The notes beneath the pieces are model-generated. The model saw only the letters and a program-made list of their open reading frames with translations, did not search any database and was not told the origin of the DNA. Position numbers and translations under genes: made by a program. Below, one piece after another: positions 51,782 to 63,915 of a DNA stretch of 64,000 bases (position 1 is its first letter; every line of letters starts with the position of its first letter). Source of the DNA: UBA10649 sp963700745 (lineage in GTDB: Bacteria; Actinomycetota; Actinomycetes; S36-B12); the NCBI GenBank assembly GCA_963700745.1, contig CAVOYT010000003.1, forward strand, positions 1-64,000, in the 5' to 3' direction.

Positions 51782-52335
51782 CGTTCCACCCCCAGGATCG
51801 TGACCCGATCGGCTCCGTCAACCTCGGCGACCTCGACGCGGACCTGCTCGGCCAGTGATGTCGGCAGGTTCTTGCCGACGTAGTCGGGACGGATCGGCAG
51901 CTCCCGATGGCCGCGGTCGACGAGCACCGCGAGCTGGACCGCGGCCGGTCGACCCACGTCGCTCAGGGCGTCGAGTGCCGCCCGCACCGTTCGACCGGAG
52001 TACAGCACGTCATCGACGAGAATGACGGTCTTGCCGTCCACCCCACCGGGCGGGATCGTGGTGGGCTCCAACGCCCGCGCCGGGCGCATGCGAAGGTCGT
52101 CGCGGTAGAGGGTGATGTCGAGGGAGCCGACCGGAACCTCGGTGCCCTCGATCGATGCGATGGCCGTGGCGACGCGCTGGGCGAGGGCGACGCCTCGGGT
52201 GGGGATGCCCAGCAGGATCAGCGACTCGGATCCGCGGGCCTTCTCGACGATCTCGTGCGCGATGCGCCGGATGGCGCGGCCGATATCGGCTTCGTCAAGG
52301 ACGACGTGCGCGCGCAGCGATGGCTCCATGTCCAT
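51778..52335 (-). CDS. pyrR: PyrR bifunctional pyr operon regulator/uracil phosphoribosyltransferase
   Basis: PyrR binds pyr mRNA in response to UMP. It has a type I phosphoribosyltransferase fold with the PRPP motif VILVDDVLYSGRT and the early LLGIPTRGV segment; 185 aa. It heads the pyr operon and its own leader carries a matching RNA hairpin, so autogenous control is likely. ATGs at 52335 and 52329 are both possible starts. Confidence 0.96.
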   Translation of the reverse strand: MDMEPSLRAHVVLDEADIGRAIRRIAHEIVEKARGSESLILLGIPTRGVALAQRVATAIASIEGTEVPVGSLDITLYRDDLRMRPARALEPTTIPPGGVDGKTVILVDDVLYSGRTVRAALDALSDVGRPAAVQLAVLVDRGHRELPIRPDYVGKNLPTSLAEQVRVEVAEVDGADRVTILGVER

Positions 52336-52348
52336 GCTGACTCCCTTC

Positions 52349-52366
52349 CCCGCCTCACAGGACGGG
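52349..52366 (-). promoter_or_regulatory. PyrR-binding hairpin in the pyr operon leader
   Basis: The minus-strand RNA CCCGUCCUGUGAGGCGGG forms a CCCG/CGGG stem whose interior (GUCCUGUGAGGC, 52352-52363) matches the PyrR-binding consensus RUCCNGNGAGGY at every position. It ends 4-5 nt before the pyrR ribosome site (AAGGGAG) and 14 nt before the ATG. PyrR bound here could block ribosome access, as described for mycobacterial pyrR leaders. A TAGGCT at 52391-52396 is a possible -10. Confidence 0.7.
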
Positions 52367-52431
52367 TGTTAAAGGATGTCGGTCACTGCGAGCCTAGCGG
52401 CCCGCCAAGACGGCCTTCGAGCGGGTCGTGG

Positions 52432-53866
52432 TCAGACGCCACTGCCCTTGCCGCCGCTGCCCATCTTGTGCACCCGCATGCCGTTGGTCGTCCCGGGAAC
52501 GCCCGGAGGAACGCCGGCGACGATCACCACTCGATCACCGATGGTGGCCCGCCCGATGTCGAGGAGCGCCTTGTCCACCTGGACCACCATGTCGTCGGTG
52601 TGCTGCACCTGGGGTACGAGGAACGACTCCACTCCCCACACCAAGGAGAGCTGGTTGCGGACTCGTGGATTGGGCGTGAACGCGAGCAGCGGGGTCCGAC
52701 GACGCCAACGGGAGATCAGCCGTGCCGACGAGCCGGTCTCGGTGAAGGCGATCAGGTGCGTGGCGTCGACACCGGCAGCGACGTCGACGGCGGAATGGGT
52801 GAGCGCACGAGCAGTCGAGCCCGTCCACGGATCGGCCAGCTGCGGGAGCTCGCCGAGCGCCTCAATCTCGACGTGCTCGATGATCCGGCTCATGGTCTCC
52901 ACGACGAGGTTGGGGTGATCGCCCGACACTGGTCTCGCCGGAGAGCATCAGCGCATCGGCGCCGTCGAGGACGGCGTTGGCCACGTCGCTCGCCTCGGCG
53001 CGCGTCGGGCGGTTGGCGACTGCCATCGAGTCGAGCATCTGGGTCGCCACGATGACCGGCTTGCCGGCTTCACGGCACATGTGGATTGCCCGCTTCTGGA
53101 CCAGCGGCACCATCTCGAGGGGCAGCTCCACGCCAAGGTCCCCGCGAGCGACCATGACACCGTCGAACGCGGCGATGATCTCCTCGAGGTTGTCGATCGC
53201 CTGCGGCTTCTCGACCTTGGCGAGCACCGGGAGTCGCACGCCCTCCTCGTCCATGATCTCGTGGACCTCGGCGACGTCGGCGGCGCTGCGAACAAAGGAG
53301 AGTGCAATGAGGTCGGCCCCCGTGCGCAGCGCCCAGCGCAGATCCTCCTTGTCCTTCTCGGACAGTGCGGGGACGCTGACGGCGACGCCGGGCAGGTTGA
53401 AACCCTTGTTGTCCGAGACGCGACCGCCTTCGAGGACTCTGGTGTGCACGTTGGGGCCGCGTACGTCCGTGACCTCAAGCTCGATCCGTCCGTCGTCGAC
53501 GAGGACCAGGTCTCCGGGGGTGACGTCCTGAGGGAGGCCCTCGTAGGTCGTCGAGACCATGGTCGCGTCACCGGGCACGTCGTCCGTGGTGACGATGAAC
53601 TCCGCTCCGCTCTCCAGTAGGACGGGACCGGATGCGAACCGGCCGAGGCGGATCTTCGGCCCCTGCAGGTCGACCAGGATGCCGACGCCGCGGCCAGCGG
53701 CGTCGGCGGCGGCTCGCACATTGTCGTAGGCGCGCAGATGGTCCTCGTGCTTGCCGTGTGACAGGTTGAGGCGGGCGACGTCCATCCCCGCGTCGACGAG
53801 TCCGCGGATGGACTCCAGCGAGCTGGTGGCGGGGCCGAGGGTGGCGACGATCTTGGCGCGACGCAT
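52432..53866 (-). CDS. pyk: Pyruvate kinase (one frameshift)
   Basis: Pyk makes pyruvate and ATP from PEP. MRRAKIVATLGPA, LNLSHG, LAKVEKPQAIDNL and VARGDLGVELPLE are canonical, with the C-terminal regulatory domain in the second frame (RLISRWRRRTPLLAFTPN). A GGG near 52923 should be GG, giving SGETSVGDHPNLVVETMSRI and about 477 aa. The 96-nt gap to pyrR carries the pyr leader. Confidence 0.95.
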
Positions 53867-53908
53867 GAGCAGAACCCTATCCGTAAGCGGTTGCAGGAGT
53901 GAGGTGGG

Positions 53909-55364
53909 TCACACGAGCAGGGGCCGGGCCGTCGCCGGGATCGGTGACGGCAGGTTGGTGCTTCCCATGAGGTGCGCATCGACGGCGGCGGCCGCGGCGC
54001 GGCCCTCCGCGATGGCCCACACGATCAGGGACTGGCCACGGCCGGCATCGCCGGCGACGAAGACCCCGGGCACCTCGGAACGGTAGCCGGCGTCGCGGAC
54101 GATGGCTCCTCGTTCGTCCAGCCCGAGTCCGAGCTGCTCGATCAGGCCGCCGCTCTCGGGACCGACGAAACCCATCGCCAGGAACACGAAGTCCGCCGGG
54201 ATCTCCCGCTGGCTCCCCTCGACCGGGCGGAAGCGGCCCTCGTGCGTCTCCACCTCGACCAGCTGCAGTCCCCGCACGCCGGCCGTTGCCGTCGTCCACG
54301 AATCGCTCGGTCGACACGGCGAACAGCCGGTCTCCGCCCTCCTCGTGTGCGCTGGTGACCCGGTAGGTCATCGGGTAGGTCGGCCACGGCTGGCCGTCGG
54401 GTCGGACCGACGGCGGCATCGGGAGGATCTCCAGCTGCGTCACCGACGCGGCGCCCTGACGATGAGCGGTGCCGAGGCAGTCGGCCCCGGTGTCGCCGCC
54501 GCCGATGATCACCACGTGCTTGCCGTTGACGTCGATCGGCGACACATCGAGGTCGCCCTCCTGGACGCGGTTCGACAGCGGGAGGTACTCCATCGCCTGG
54601 AACACGCCGTCCAGCTCGCGGCCGGGCACCGGAAGGTCGCGCCACGAGGTGGCCCCGATCGCCACCACCACCGCGTCGTAGCGCTTGCGCAGGTCCGACC
54701 CGGTGATGTCGATGCCGATCTCGACCCCCGGGCGGAACTTGACGCCCTCCGCGGCCATCTGCGACAGCCGCCGGTCGAGATGCCACTTCTCCATCTTGAA
54801 CTCGGGAATGCCGTACCTCAGGAGCCCACCGATGCGGTCGGCGCGCTCGAAGACGGCCACGGTGTGACCGGCGCGCGCCAACTGCTGCGCCGCCGCCAGC
54901 CCGGCCGGACCAGAACCGATGACCGCGACCGTCTTGCCGCTCAGCTGTGCGGGCGCCTGAGGCGTGACCCACCCTTCGTCCCACGCGTGATCGATGATCG
55001 AGACCTCGACCTGCTTGATCGTCACGGGGTCCTGATTGATGCCCAGGACACAGGCGGTCTCGCACGGAGCAGGGCATAGCCGACCGGTGAACTCCGGGAA
55101 GTTGTTGGTCGCGTGCAGCCGCTCGCTCGCGTCCTGCCAGTCGTGCTCCCAGACCAGATGGTTCCACTCGGGAATGAGATTGCCGAGTGGGCACCCGTTG
55201 TGGCAGAACGGGATTCCGCAGTCCATGCACCGGCTGGCCTGCCGCTCGAGCCGCTGGCCGTCGAACGGCTCGTAGACCTCGCGCCAGTCCTGGATCCGCA
55301 CGTCGACGGGGCGCCGGGCGGGCAGCTCGCGCGCCTCCTTGAGGAATCCCTTCGGATCAGCCAT
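53909..55364 (-). CDS. gltD: Glutamate synthase small subunit (one frameshift)
   Basis: GltD feeds electrons from NADPH to GltB. The N-terminal Fe-S region (CMDCGIPFCHNGCPLGN; CPAPCETACVLG) and two dinucleotide folds (VAVIGSGPAGLAAAQ; VVIIGGGDTGADCLG) are present. One extra base near 54287 breaks the last 120 residues, which end FVAGDAGRGQSLIVWAI. Corrected length about 484 aa. The ATG overlaps the gltB stop by 8 nt. Confidence 0.95.
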
Positions 55365-58300
55365 TGAGGCCTCCCATGACCGCAACCATCGGGTCCATCC
55401 CCTTCTCCTCGGCCTCCGCACGCAGTCGAAGCACCCGCTTGTAGTCCTTGGGCATGATCCGTGTGAACCGCTCGGCGAACGCCGGCCAATCGGCGAGGAG
55501 TGCCGTGGCCGGGGCGGACTCCGTCTCCTCCGCGTGACGACGGATCAGCAGCTGGAGCTGCTCGACGTCCTGCTCGCTCGGTGGATCGAGATCGACCATC
55601 TCGGTGTTGACCAGGCCCGGATCGAGATCGAGCACGAAGGCCACGCCACCGGACATCCCAGCGCCGAGATTGCGACCCGTGGACCCCAGGATCACCACCG
55701 TGCCGCCGGTCATGTACTCAAGGGCATGATCGCCGACGCCCTCGACGACGGCCGTTGCACCGGAGTTCCTCACGCAGAATCGCTCGCCGACCCGTCCGCG
55801 CAGGAAGATCTCGCCGCTGGTCGCTCCGTAGCCGATGACGTTCCCGGCGATGATGTGGTCCTCCGCGATGAGCGTCGAGGCCCGGTCCGGCCGAAGCACG
55901 AGCCGACCTCCCGACAGGCCCTTGCCCACATAGTCGTTGCCGTCGCCCTCCAGGCGCAGCGTGATGCCGGCGGGCAGGAAGGCACCGAAGGACTGCCCCG
56001 CCGAACCGACGAAGGTGAGGTCGATCGTCCCGTCCGGCAGGCCAGCGCCGCCGTGCCGGCGCGTGACCTCAGAACCGAGCATGGTGCCGACGGTCCGATT
56101 GACGTTGCGGATCGCCAGTTGGGCCCGGACCGGCTCACCTGCGTCGAGCGCCGGCGTGCACAGCTCGATGAGCTGGCGGTCGAGCGCGCCGTCCAGGCCG
56201 TGGTCCTGCAGTGTGGTCTGTCGACGAGCGACGGTCTCGGACACTGCCGGGACATGCAGGATGGGCTCCAGGTCGAGGCCGGATGCCTTCCAGTGATGCA
56301 CCGCCCGCTCGACGTCGAGCATCTCGGATCGGCCGATGGCCTCCTCAAGGCTGCGGAAGCCGAGCGAGGCGAGCAGTTCGCGAACCTCCTCGGCGATGTA
56401 CTCGAAGAAGGTCTCGACGAACTCAGGCTTGCCGGTGAAGCGCTCGCGCAGCACCGGGTTCTGGGTGGCGATGCCGACAGGGCAGGTGTCCAGGTGACAC
56501 ACGCGCATCATGACGCAGCCGCTCACCACGAGAGGTGCGGTGGCGAAGCCGAACTCCTCGGCCCCCAGCAGCGCCGCGATGACCACGTCGCGGCCCGGTC
56601 TTGAGCTGGCCGTCGGTCTGGACGACGACGCGGTCGCGCAGGCCATTGAGCAGCAACGTCTGCTGCGTCTCCGCCAGTCCGAGCTCCCATGGCGCGCCGG
56701 CGTGCTTCAGGGACGTCAGCGGTGCCGCTCCCGTGCCACCGTCGTGCCCGGAGATCAAGATGACGTCGGCGTGCGCCTTCGCGACTCCCGCCGCGACCGT
56801 CCCGACACCCACCTCGGCGACGAGCTTCACGTGGATCCGCGCGCGCGGGTTGGCGTTCTTCAGGTCGTGGATGAGCTGCGCCAGGTCCTCGATCGAGTAG
56901 ATGTCGTGGTGCGGGGGCGGCGAGATGAGTCCCACGCCGGGCGTCGAGTGACGCGTCTTGGCGATCCAGGGGTAGACCTTGTGCCCGGGCAGCTGGCCGC
57001 CCTCGCCAGGCTTCGCCCCCTGGGCCATCTTGATCTGGATGTCGTCGCTGTTGACGAGGTACTCGCTGGTCACCCCGAACCGCCCCGAGGCCACCTGCTT
57101 GATCGCGGAGCGCTTCGAGTCGCCGTTCGCCAGGGGCAGGAACCGCTCGGGATCCTCGCCTCCCTCGCCGGTGTTGGACTTGCCCCCGAGCCGGTTCATG
57201 GCGATCGCGAGGGTCTCGTGCGCCTCCTGCGAGATGGACCCGTAGGACATCGCCCCCGTCGAGAAGCGCGCCACGATGGATGACGCCGGCTCGACCTCGT
57301 CGATCGGCACCGGCTCGCGCTCGCCCTCCTTGAACTTGAAGAGCCCGCGCAGGGTCATCAGCCGCTCCGACTGCTCATCGACCCCCTGCGAGTACTGGCG
57401 GAAGATGTCGAAGCGCTTGTTGCGCGTGGAGTGCTGCAGCCGGAAGACGGCCTCGGGGTCGAAGAGGTGCGGCTCGCCCTCGCGACGCCACTGGTACTCG
57501 CCGCCGACATTGAGCGTCCGGTGGGCCGGCGAGATGCCTGACGGGGGGTATGCCACCTGATGCCGCTGCGCCACCTCCTCGGCGAGGACGTCGAGGCCGA
57601 CTCCCCCGAGCTTCGACGCGGTACCGGTGAAGTAGGCATCGATGACCGACTGGGAGAGCCCGACCGCCTCGAAGATCTGGGCGCCGCGATAGGACGCCAC
57701 CGTCGAGACGCCCATCTTCGACATGACCTTCAGGACCCCCTTGCCGAGTGCCTTGATCACGTTGCGCATCGCCTTCTCCGGCGACACCTCGGTGATGACG
57801 CCCCGGTTGCACAGGTCCTCGACGGTCTCGAGGGCCAGGTAGGGGTTGACGGCGGCGGCGCCGTAGCCGATCAGCAACGCGACGTGGTGCACCTCGCGGA
57901 CGTTCCCCGCCTCCACGAGGAGGCCGACCATCGTCCGGGTCTTGGTGCGGACCAGATGGTGGTGGACGGCCGCGCACAGGAGCAGCGACGGGATCGGCGC
58001 GTTGACGGCGTCGCTGTCCCGGTCGGACAGGACGATGAAGCGCTTGCCCTGCCGGATGACGGCGTCGACCTCATGGAAGATCTCGTTCAGCCTCCGCTCG
58101 AGCGCCTCCCCACCTCCCGCGACGGGGTACAGGCCGCTGATCCGGATGCCGGCGAACCCGGGGAGGTCGCCATCGGCGTTGATGTGCAGGACCTTGGCCA
58201 GCTCGTCGTTGTCGATGACCGGGAACGGCAGCACCACCTGCCGGGCGTGCGCCGGAGTCGGCTCGAGGAGGTTCCCCTCCGGTCCGATGATGCTGGACAG

Positions 58301-59893
58301 GGAGGTGACGATCTCCTCGCGGATGGCGTCGAGCGGCGGGTTGGTCACCTGGGCGAACAGCTGGGAGAAGTAGTCGAAGATCATCCGCGGGCGAGTCGAC
58401 AGGACGGCGATGGGGGTGTCGGTCCCCATCGACCCGAGCGGCTCCATCCCCGTGCGGGCCATCGGCTCCAGGATGAGCCGCAGCTCCTCCTCCGTGTAGC
58501 CCCAGATCTGCTGGCGCCGGGCAACCGACTCGGGCGTGTGCACCACGTGCTCGCGCTCCGGCAGCTCGCCGAGGTGGATCAGTCCGGCGCGCAGCCACTC
58601 CTCGTAGGGGTACTCGGCGGCGAGCTCGGCCTTGATCTCCTCGTCCTCGATGATCCGGCCGGCCTCGGTGTCAACCAGGAACATGTGGCCCGGCTGCAGC
58701 CGTCCCTTGCGGATGATGTCGGCGGGATCCACGTCGAGGACACCCGCCTCCGAGGCCAGGACGACGAGACCGTCCTTGGTGACCCAGAACCGTCCCGGGC
58801 GAAGTCCGTTGCGGTCGAGGACGGCACCGATCTGGGTGCCATCGGTGAAGCAGACGTTCGCGGGGCCGTCCCATGGCTCCATGAAGGTGGAGTGGAACTC
58901 GTAGAAGGCACGGCGAGCGGGATCCATCGAAGGGTTGTTCTCCCACGCCTCCGGGATCATCATGAGGACCGAGTGCGGCAGGGAACGGCCACCGAGGTGG
59001 AGGAGCTCGAGCACCTCATCGAAGGATGCCGAGTCGCTGCCGCCCGGCGTGCAGATCGGGAACAGCCGGGTCACGTCGCCACCGAGCACGCTGGAGGTCA
59101 GCATCGCCTCGCGAGCCTGCATCCAGTTCCGGTTCCCGCGGACCGTGTTGATCTCGCCGTTGTGCGCGACGAATCGATACGGATGGGCCAACGGCCATGA
59201 CGGGAAGGTGTTGGTCGAGAACCGCGAATGGACGAGGGCGAGCCGCGACTCGACGCGAGGGTCCGAGAGTTCCGGATAGAAGGGCTCGAGCTGCCCGGTC
59301 GTCAGCATGCCCTTGTAGACGATGGTCCGGGATGACAACGACGCGAAGAAGACCCCCAGCTCGTGCTCGATCCGCTTGCGCAGGCCGAAGACGAGGCGGT
59401 CGAGCTCGAGGCCCTGCGGCCCGCCGTCCTGGCCCGCCACGAACAGCTGCCAGAAGGACGGCATCACGCTGCGGGCGGTTGCCCCGACCATGCTCGGATC
59501 GATCGGCACCTGGCGCCAACCGAGCACGCGCAGCCGCTCCTGCCCGGCAATGGCCTCGACACCCTCGCGGACGACGCCGCCGGCCACCTCGTCCTCCGGG
59601 AGGAAGCCGATGCCGACCGCGTAGTGCCCGGCCGGCGGCAGGTCGAGGTCCACGACCTCGCGGAAGTAGCGGTCAGGCACCTGGATCAGGATTCCGGCGC
59701 CGTCACCGCTGTCCGGCTCGGAGCCCGAGGCGCCGCGGTGCTCGAGGTTGCGCAGCGCGGTCAGCGCCTGGTCGACGATGTCATGCGAGTAGTCGCCCGT
59801 GAGCGAGGCGACGAACGCGACGCCGCAGGCGTCGTGCTCGGCGAGGCCGTCGTACAGCCCTTCGGGGGCGGGATGCGCAGCAGAGGTGTACAT
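55357..59893 (-). CDS. gltB: Glutamate synthase large subunit (one frameshift)
   Basis: GltB converts glutamine and 2-oxoglutarate to two glutamates. The N-terminal class II amidotransferase (HDACGVAFVASLTG; the Cys becomes residue 1 after processing in the family), the central domain, the FMN barrel (QIKMAQGAKPGEGGQLPG; SPPPHHDIYSIEDL), Fe-S Cys (CVMMRVCHLDTCPVGIATQ) and the C-terminal glycine-rich beta-helix are all seen. A GGG near 56595 should be GG (QLKTGRDVVIAALL); corrected about 1511 aa. The ATG at 59893 fits the family start MYTSAAHPAPEGLYD. Confidence 0.96.
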
Positions 59894-60006
59894 CGAAAGT
59901 CCATTCGTCGTCCGGAGCTCAGGGCCGCGGGAGAACCCGCGCAACCACGCACGACCCAGGGGTCGCACGGCCAACCACGGGACGACGTTGGCCCGCGGCG
60001 GACACC

Positions 60007-60945
60007 CTACCGGACGCCCGGTCCGTCCTGGTCCGACGCCGCCCCGTCGACGACCGCCTCGTCCGCGAGCGCGTCAGGGGCGTCGGTGACGGCGGCCGCG
60101 TCCTCCTGCGGCTCAGCCGGGGCCCGGGTCAGCACGTCCTCGCGACCGGGCCGCAACCGCGACGAGATCACCAGGTAGGCCAGCGCGCCCAATCCCACGA
60201 CCAGTGCTGTCCAGACATTCAGGCGCAGCCCCAGCACGGTGTTGGCGCTGTCAATGCGCATGGCCTCGATCCAGATCCGGCCCGAGCAGTACAGGAGGAC
60301 GTAGAGGGCGAAGACCCGGCCGTGACCGAGCCGGAATCGGCGGTCGGCCCACACCAGGACCGCCACCATGCCCAGGAGCCAGAGGGACTCGTACAGGAAG
60401 GTGGGGTGGAACGTCGTGAACTGCTCGTAGCCGGCCGGCCGGTTGGCGGCGGAGATCTCCAGACCCCAGGGCAGGTCGGTCGGCCGCCCGAACAGCTCCT
60501 GGTTGAACCAGTTCCCCCACCGTCCGATCGCCTGTGCGGCCGCGATGCCAGGGGCGATGGCATCCGCCACCGGCGGAAGGAGCACACCGGACCTGCGGGC
60601 ACCGATCCAGGCGCCGAGGGCGCCGAGCGTGACGGCGCCCCAGATGCCCAGGCCGCCGTCCCAGATCCGCAGGGCCGCCACCCAGCCGGCTCCCCCGGGC
60701 CCGAAGTAGAGCTGGTGGTCGGAGATGACGTGGTACAGGCGTCCGCCGACGATCCCGAACGGGACCGCCCAGATCGCGATGTCGGTGATGGTGCTCGCTG
60801 CCCCACCACGGGCAACGTAGCGCCGGTTGCCCCACCAGACCGCGAGGATGATGCCCGCAACGATGAGCAGTGCGTACGCCCGGATGGGCAGCGGGCCGAG
60901 GTTCCATACCCCCTGATCGGGGCTGGGGATGCTGAGTGGGATCAC
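60007..60945 (-). CDS. lgt: Prolipoprotein diacylglyceryl transferase
   Basis: Lgt attaches diacylglycerol to lipoprotein precursors in the membrane. About seven hydrophobic segments, the signature GGRLYHVISDHQLYF-like loop and GRWGNWFNQELFGRPTDLPWGLEI are typical. 312 aa from the GTG at 60945, overlapping the stop of the DsbA-like gene (GTGA). The C-terminal about 40 residues form an acidic Ala-rich tail, as in several Actinobacteria. Confidence 0.95.
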   Translation of the reverse strand: MIPLSIPSPDQGVWNLGPLPIRAYALLIVAGIILAVWWGNRRYVARGGAASTITDIAIWAVPFGIVGGRLYHVISDHQLYFGPGGAGWVAALRIWDGGLGIWGAVTLGALGAWIGARRSGVLLPPVADAIAPGIAAAQAIGRWGNWFNQELFGRPTDLPWGLEISAANRPAGYEQFTTFHPTFLYESLWLLGMVAVLVWADRRFRLGHGRVFALYVLLYCSGRIWIEAMRIDSANTVLGLRLNVWTALVVGLGALAYLVISSRLRPGREDVLTRAPAEPQEDAAAVTDAPDALADEAVVDGAASDQDGPGVR

Positions 60946-61766
60946 GAGGACGAGGGTGACGCGGCCGGGGCGCTCGCCGCTCCGGCGACCAGCTCCTCGA
61001 GGGCGGCCTGGTCCACCAGCGTCTCGGTCGGCACCTCGACGCCGTTGAGCTTCGCCAGCGGCGTCCCCGGGATGTTGCTGGTGTAGAACACATCCGTGCT
61101 GTTGGCCGCCCAGCCGGTGTACGTGCGGTCCGTGAAGCACTGCGTGAACGTCTCGAGTTCTGCGCCCGCGATGCCCACATCGCCGGCGAAGGCGATCAGC
61201 TGCTCGTCGGTCCAGCCGTCGCCCTCGGTGGCGGGCTGGTTCGCGTAGACCGTGTCGTGGTACTCGCGGGCCTTGCCGGCGTCGATGGCGCAGCCCCAGG
61301 CCGCCACGGCGCGTGCCGACGCGTCGTTGCCCACGTTCCTGTCGAGGAAGGTGGTCGGACGCCAGATCAACTGAACCGTGCCGGCCTCGGCCAGGCCGGC
61401 GATCCCCTCGCCGTTCGCCATCTCCACGGCGCCGCAGGCAGGACACTGGAAGTCCTCCCAGATCTCGAGCACAGGGGCGTCCGCGCTCGCCGTCCCGTAG
61501 GGAACGCCGTAGGCACGCTCGTCGTCCGTGGGGAGGACTCCGGTCGGCAGGGGCGCGTTCGGGTCGGCGCTGGGCGCATCAACCGCGCCGGCGGTCGTCG
61601 TCGAGTTTCTCGCGATGACCGCGACGCCGATGATGCCGAGCACCACCACGACCACGGTGATCGCGCCGATGACGCGGACCAACCGCTCGCGGCGGCGCTC
61701 GTCGCTGTTGGCGGCCTCCCGTGCCGCCGCTGCACGGTCACGTCGCTTCTTTCCGGCCTCGCTCAT
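60942..61766 (-). CDS. DsbA-family thiol-disulfide oxidoreductase-like membrane protein
   Basis: The 274-aa protein has a charged cytoplasmic N-terminus, one membrane helix (about 33-53), then an extracytoplasmic thioredoxin-like domain with the active-site pair in FQCPACG (near residue 109) and the cis-Pro region IPGTPLAKLNGVEV. Two further Cys (WGCAID, TQCFTD) lie in the helical insert. It probably oxidises or isomerises exported protein thiols; the partner is unknown. Position between trpA and lgt, with a GTGA overlap to lgt, suggests co-expression with lipoprotein maturation. Confidence 0.85.
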   Translation of the reverse strand: MSEAGKKRRDRAAAAREAANSDERRRERLVRVIGAITVVVVVLGIIGVAVIARNSTTTAGAVDAPSADPNAPLPTGVLPTDDERAYGVPYGTASADAPVLEIWEDFQCPACGAVEMANGEGIAGLAEAGTVQLIWRPTTFLDRNVGNDASARAVAAWGCAIDAGKAREYHDTVYANQPATEGDGWTDEQLIAFAGDVGIAGAELETFTQCFTDRTYTGWAANSTDVFYTSNIPGTPLAKLNGVEVPTETLVDQAALEELVAGAASAPAASPSSS

Positions 61767-61825
61767 GGACGCTCTCTCCCGGTCCTCGCCGCCCCCGGGT
61801 GCCGGGCACGGGCAATGGTGTCAGT

Positions 61826-61839
61826 ACACCGTACGGTGT
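61826..61839. promoter_or_regulatory. Perfect 14-bp palindrome upstream of the DsbA-like gene
   Basis: ACACCGTACGGTGT is a perfect palindrome in the 114-nt gap between trpA and the DsbA-like gene. It overlaps a possible weak promoter on the minus strand (GTCAAC, 18 bp, TGTACT). The form resembles TetR-family operators. A few perfect 14-mers are expected by chance in 64 kb, so only its promoter location makes it notable. Confidence 0.35.
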
Positions 61840-61880
61840 TGCTCTGGTTGACGCTTCAAGGGCTCCGTCGGTTCCAGCCC

Positions 61881-62677
61881 TCAGGCCCCGCGGACGCCTC
61901 GCGCCAGATCGGCAGCGAGCGAGCGAACCGAATCCAGCGCGGCCTGCTCGTCGGTCGCCCGGAGGATTCCCCGCACGAACGCGGAGCCGACGATGACGCC
62001 GTCGGCATAGGCCGCGACCTCGCGGGCCTGCTCACCGGTCGAGACGCCCAGCCCGACGGCGATCGGCAGATCGGTGAAGGCCCGCGACCGCCGGACGAGC
62101 TCGGGAGCGGCGGAGCTCACCTGCGTCCGAGCACCCGTCACACCCATCGTCGACGCTGCGTACAGGAAGCCCGACGTCGCGGACGCGACGGTCGCGATGC
62201 GCTCGTCGGTCGACGACGGCGCGACGAGGAAGATTCGGTCGAGACCGGCCGCGGTGGTCGCCTCCACCCACGGCCCGGCCTCCTCGGGCGTCAGGTCGGG
62301 GGTGATCACTCCGTGACCGCCCGCGCCGGCCAGCCGGTCGGCGAACCGCCCGACCCCGAACCGCTCGATGGGGTTCCAGTACGACATGACGACCGCCGTG
62401 GCGCCCGCGGCGCTGACCCGCATGACCGTGTCGAGGACCACGTCGGGGGTGGTGCCGCCGCGGAGTGCGCGGTCCACGGCCGCTTGGATGTCCGGTCCGT
62501 CCATCAGCGGGTCCGAGTACGGCAGGCCCACCTCGATGATGTCCACGCCCGACTCCACCATCGCCCCGATCAGGGCCACGCACGCGCCCGGGGTGGGGAA
62601 GCCGGCTGGCAGGTAGCCGATCAGGGCGGCGCGACCCTCGCCCCTGGCCTTGGCGAAGACGTCCGCGAGCGCGGCGG

Positions 62678-62681
<4 letters not shown>
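61881..62681 (-). CDS. trpA: Tryptophan synthase alpha subunit
   Basis: TrpA cleaves indole glycerol phosphate. IGYLPAGFPTPGACVAL, the catalytic region VDIIEVGLPYSDPLMDGP (Glu and Asp) and the phosphate loop IAVGLGVSTGEQARE are canonical; 266 aa. Its ATG overlaps the trpB stop (ATGA). Confidence 0.96.
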
Positions 62682-63909
<1,228 letters not shown>

Positions 63910-63915
63910 CGTCGC

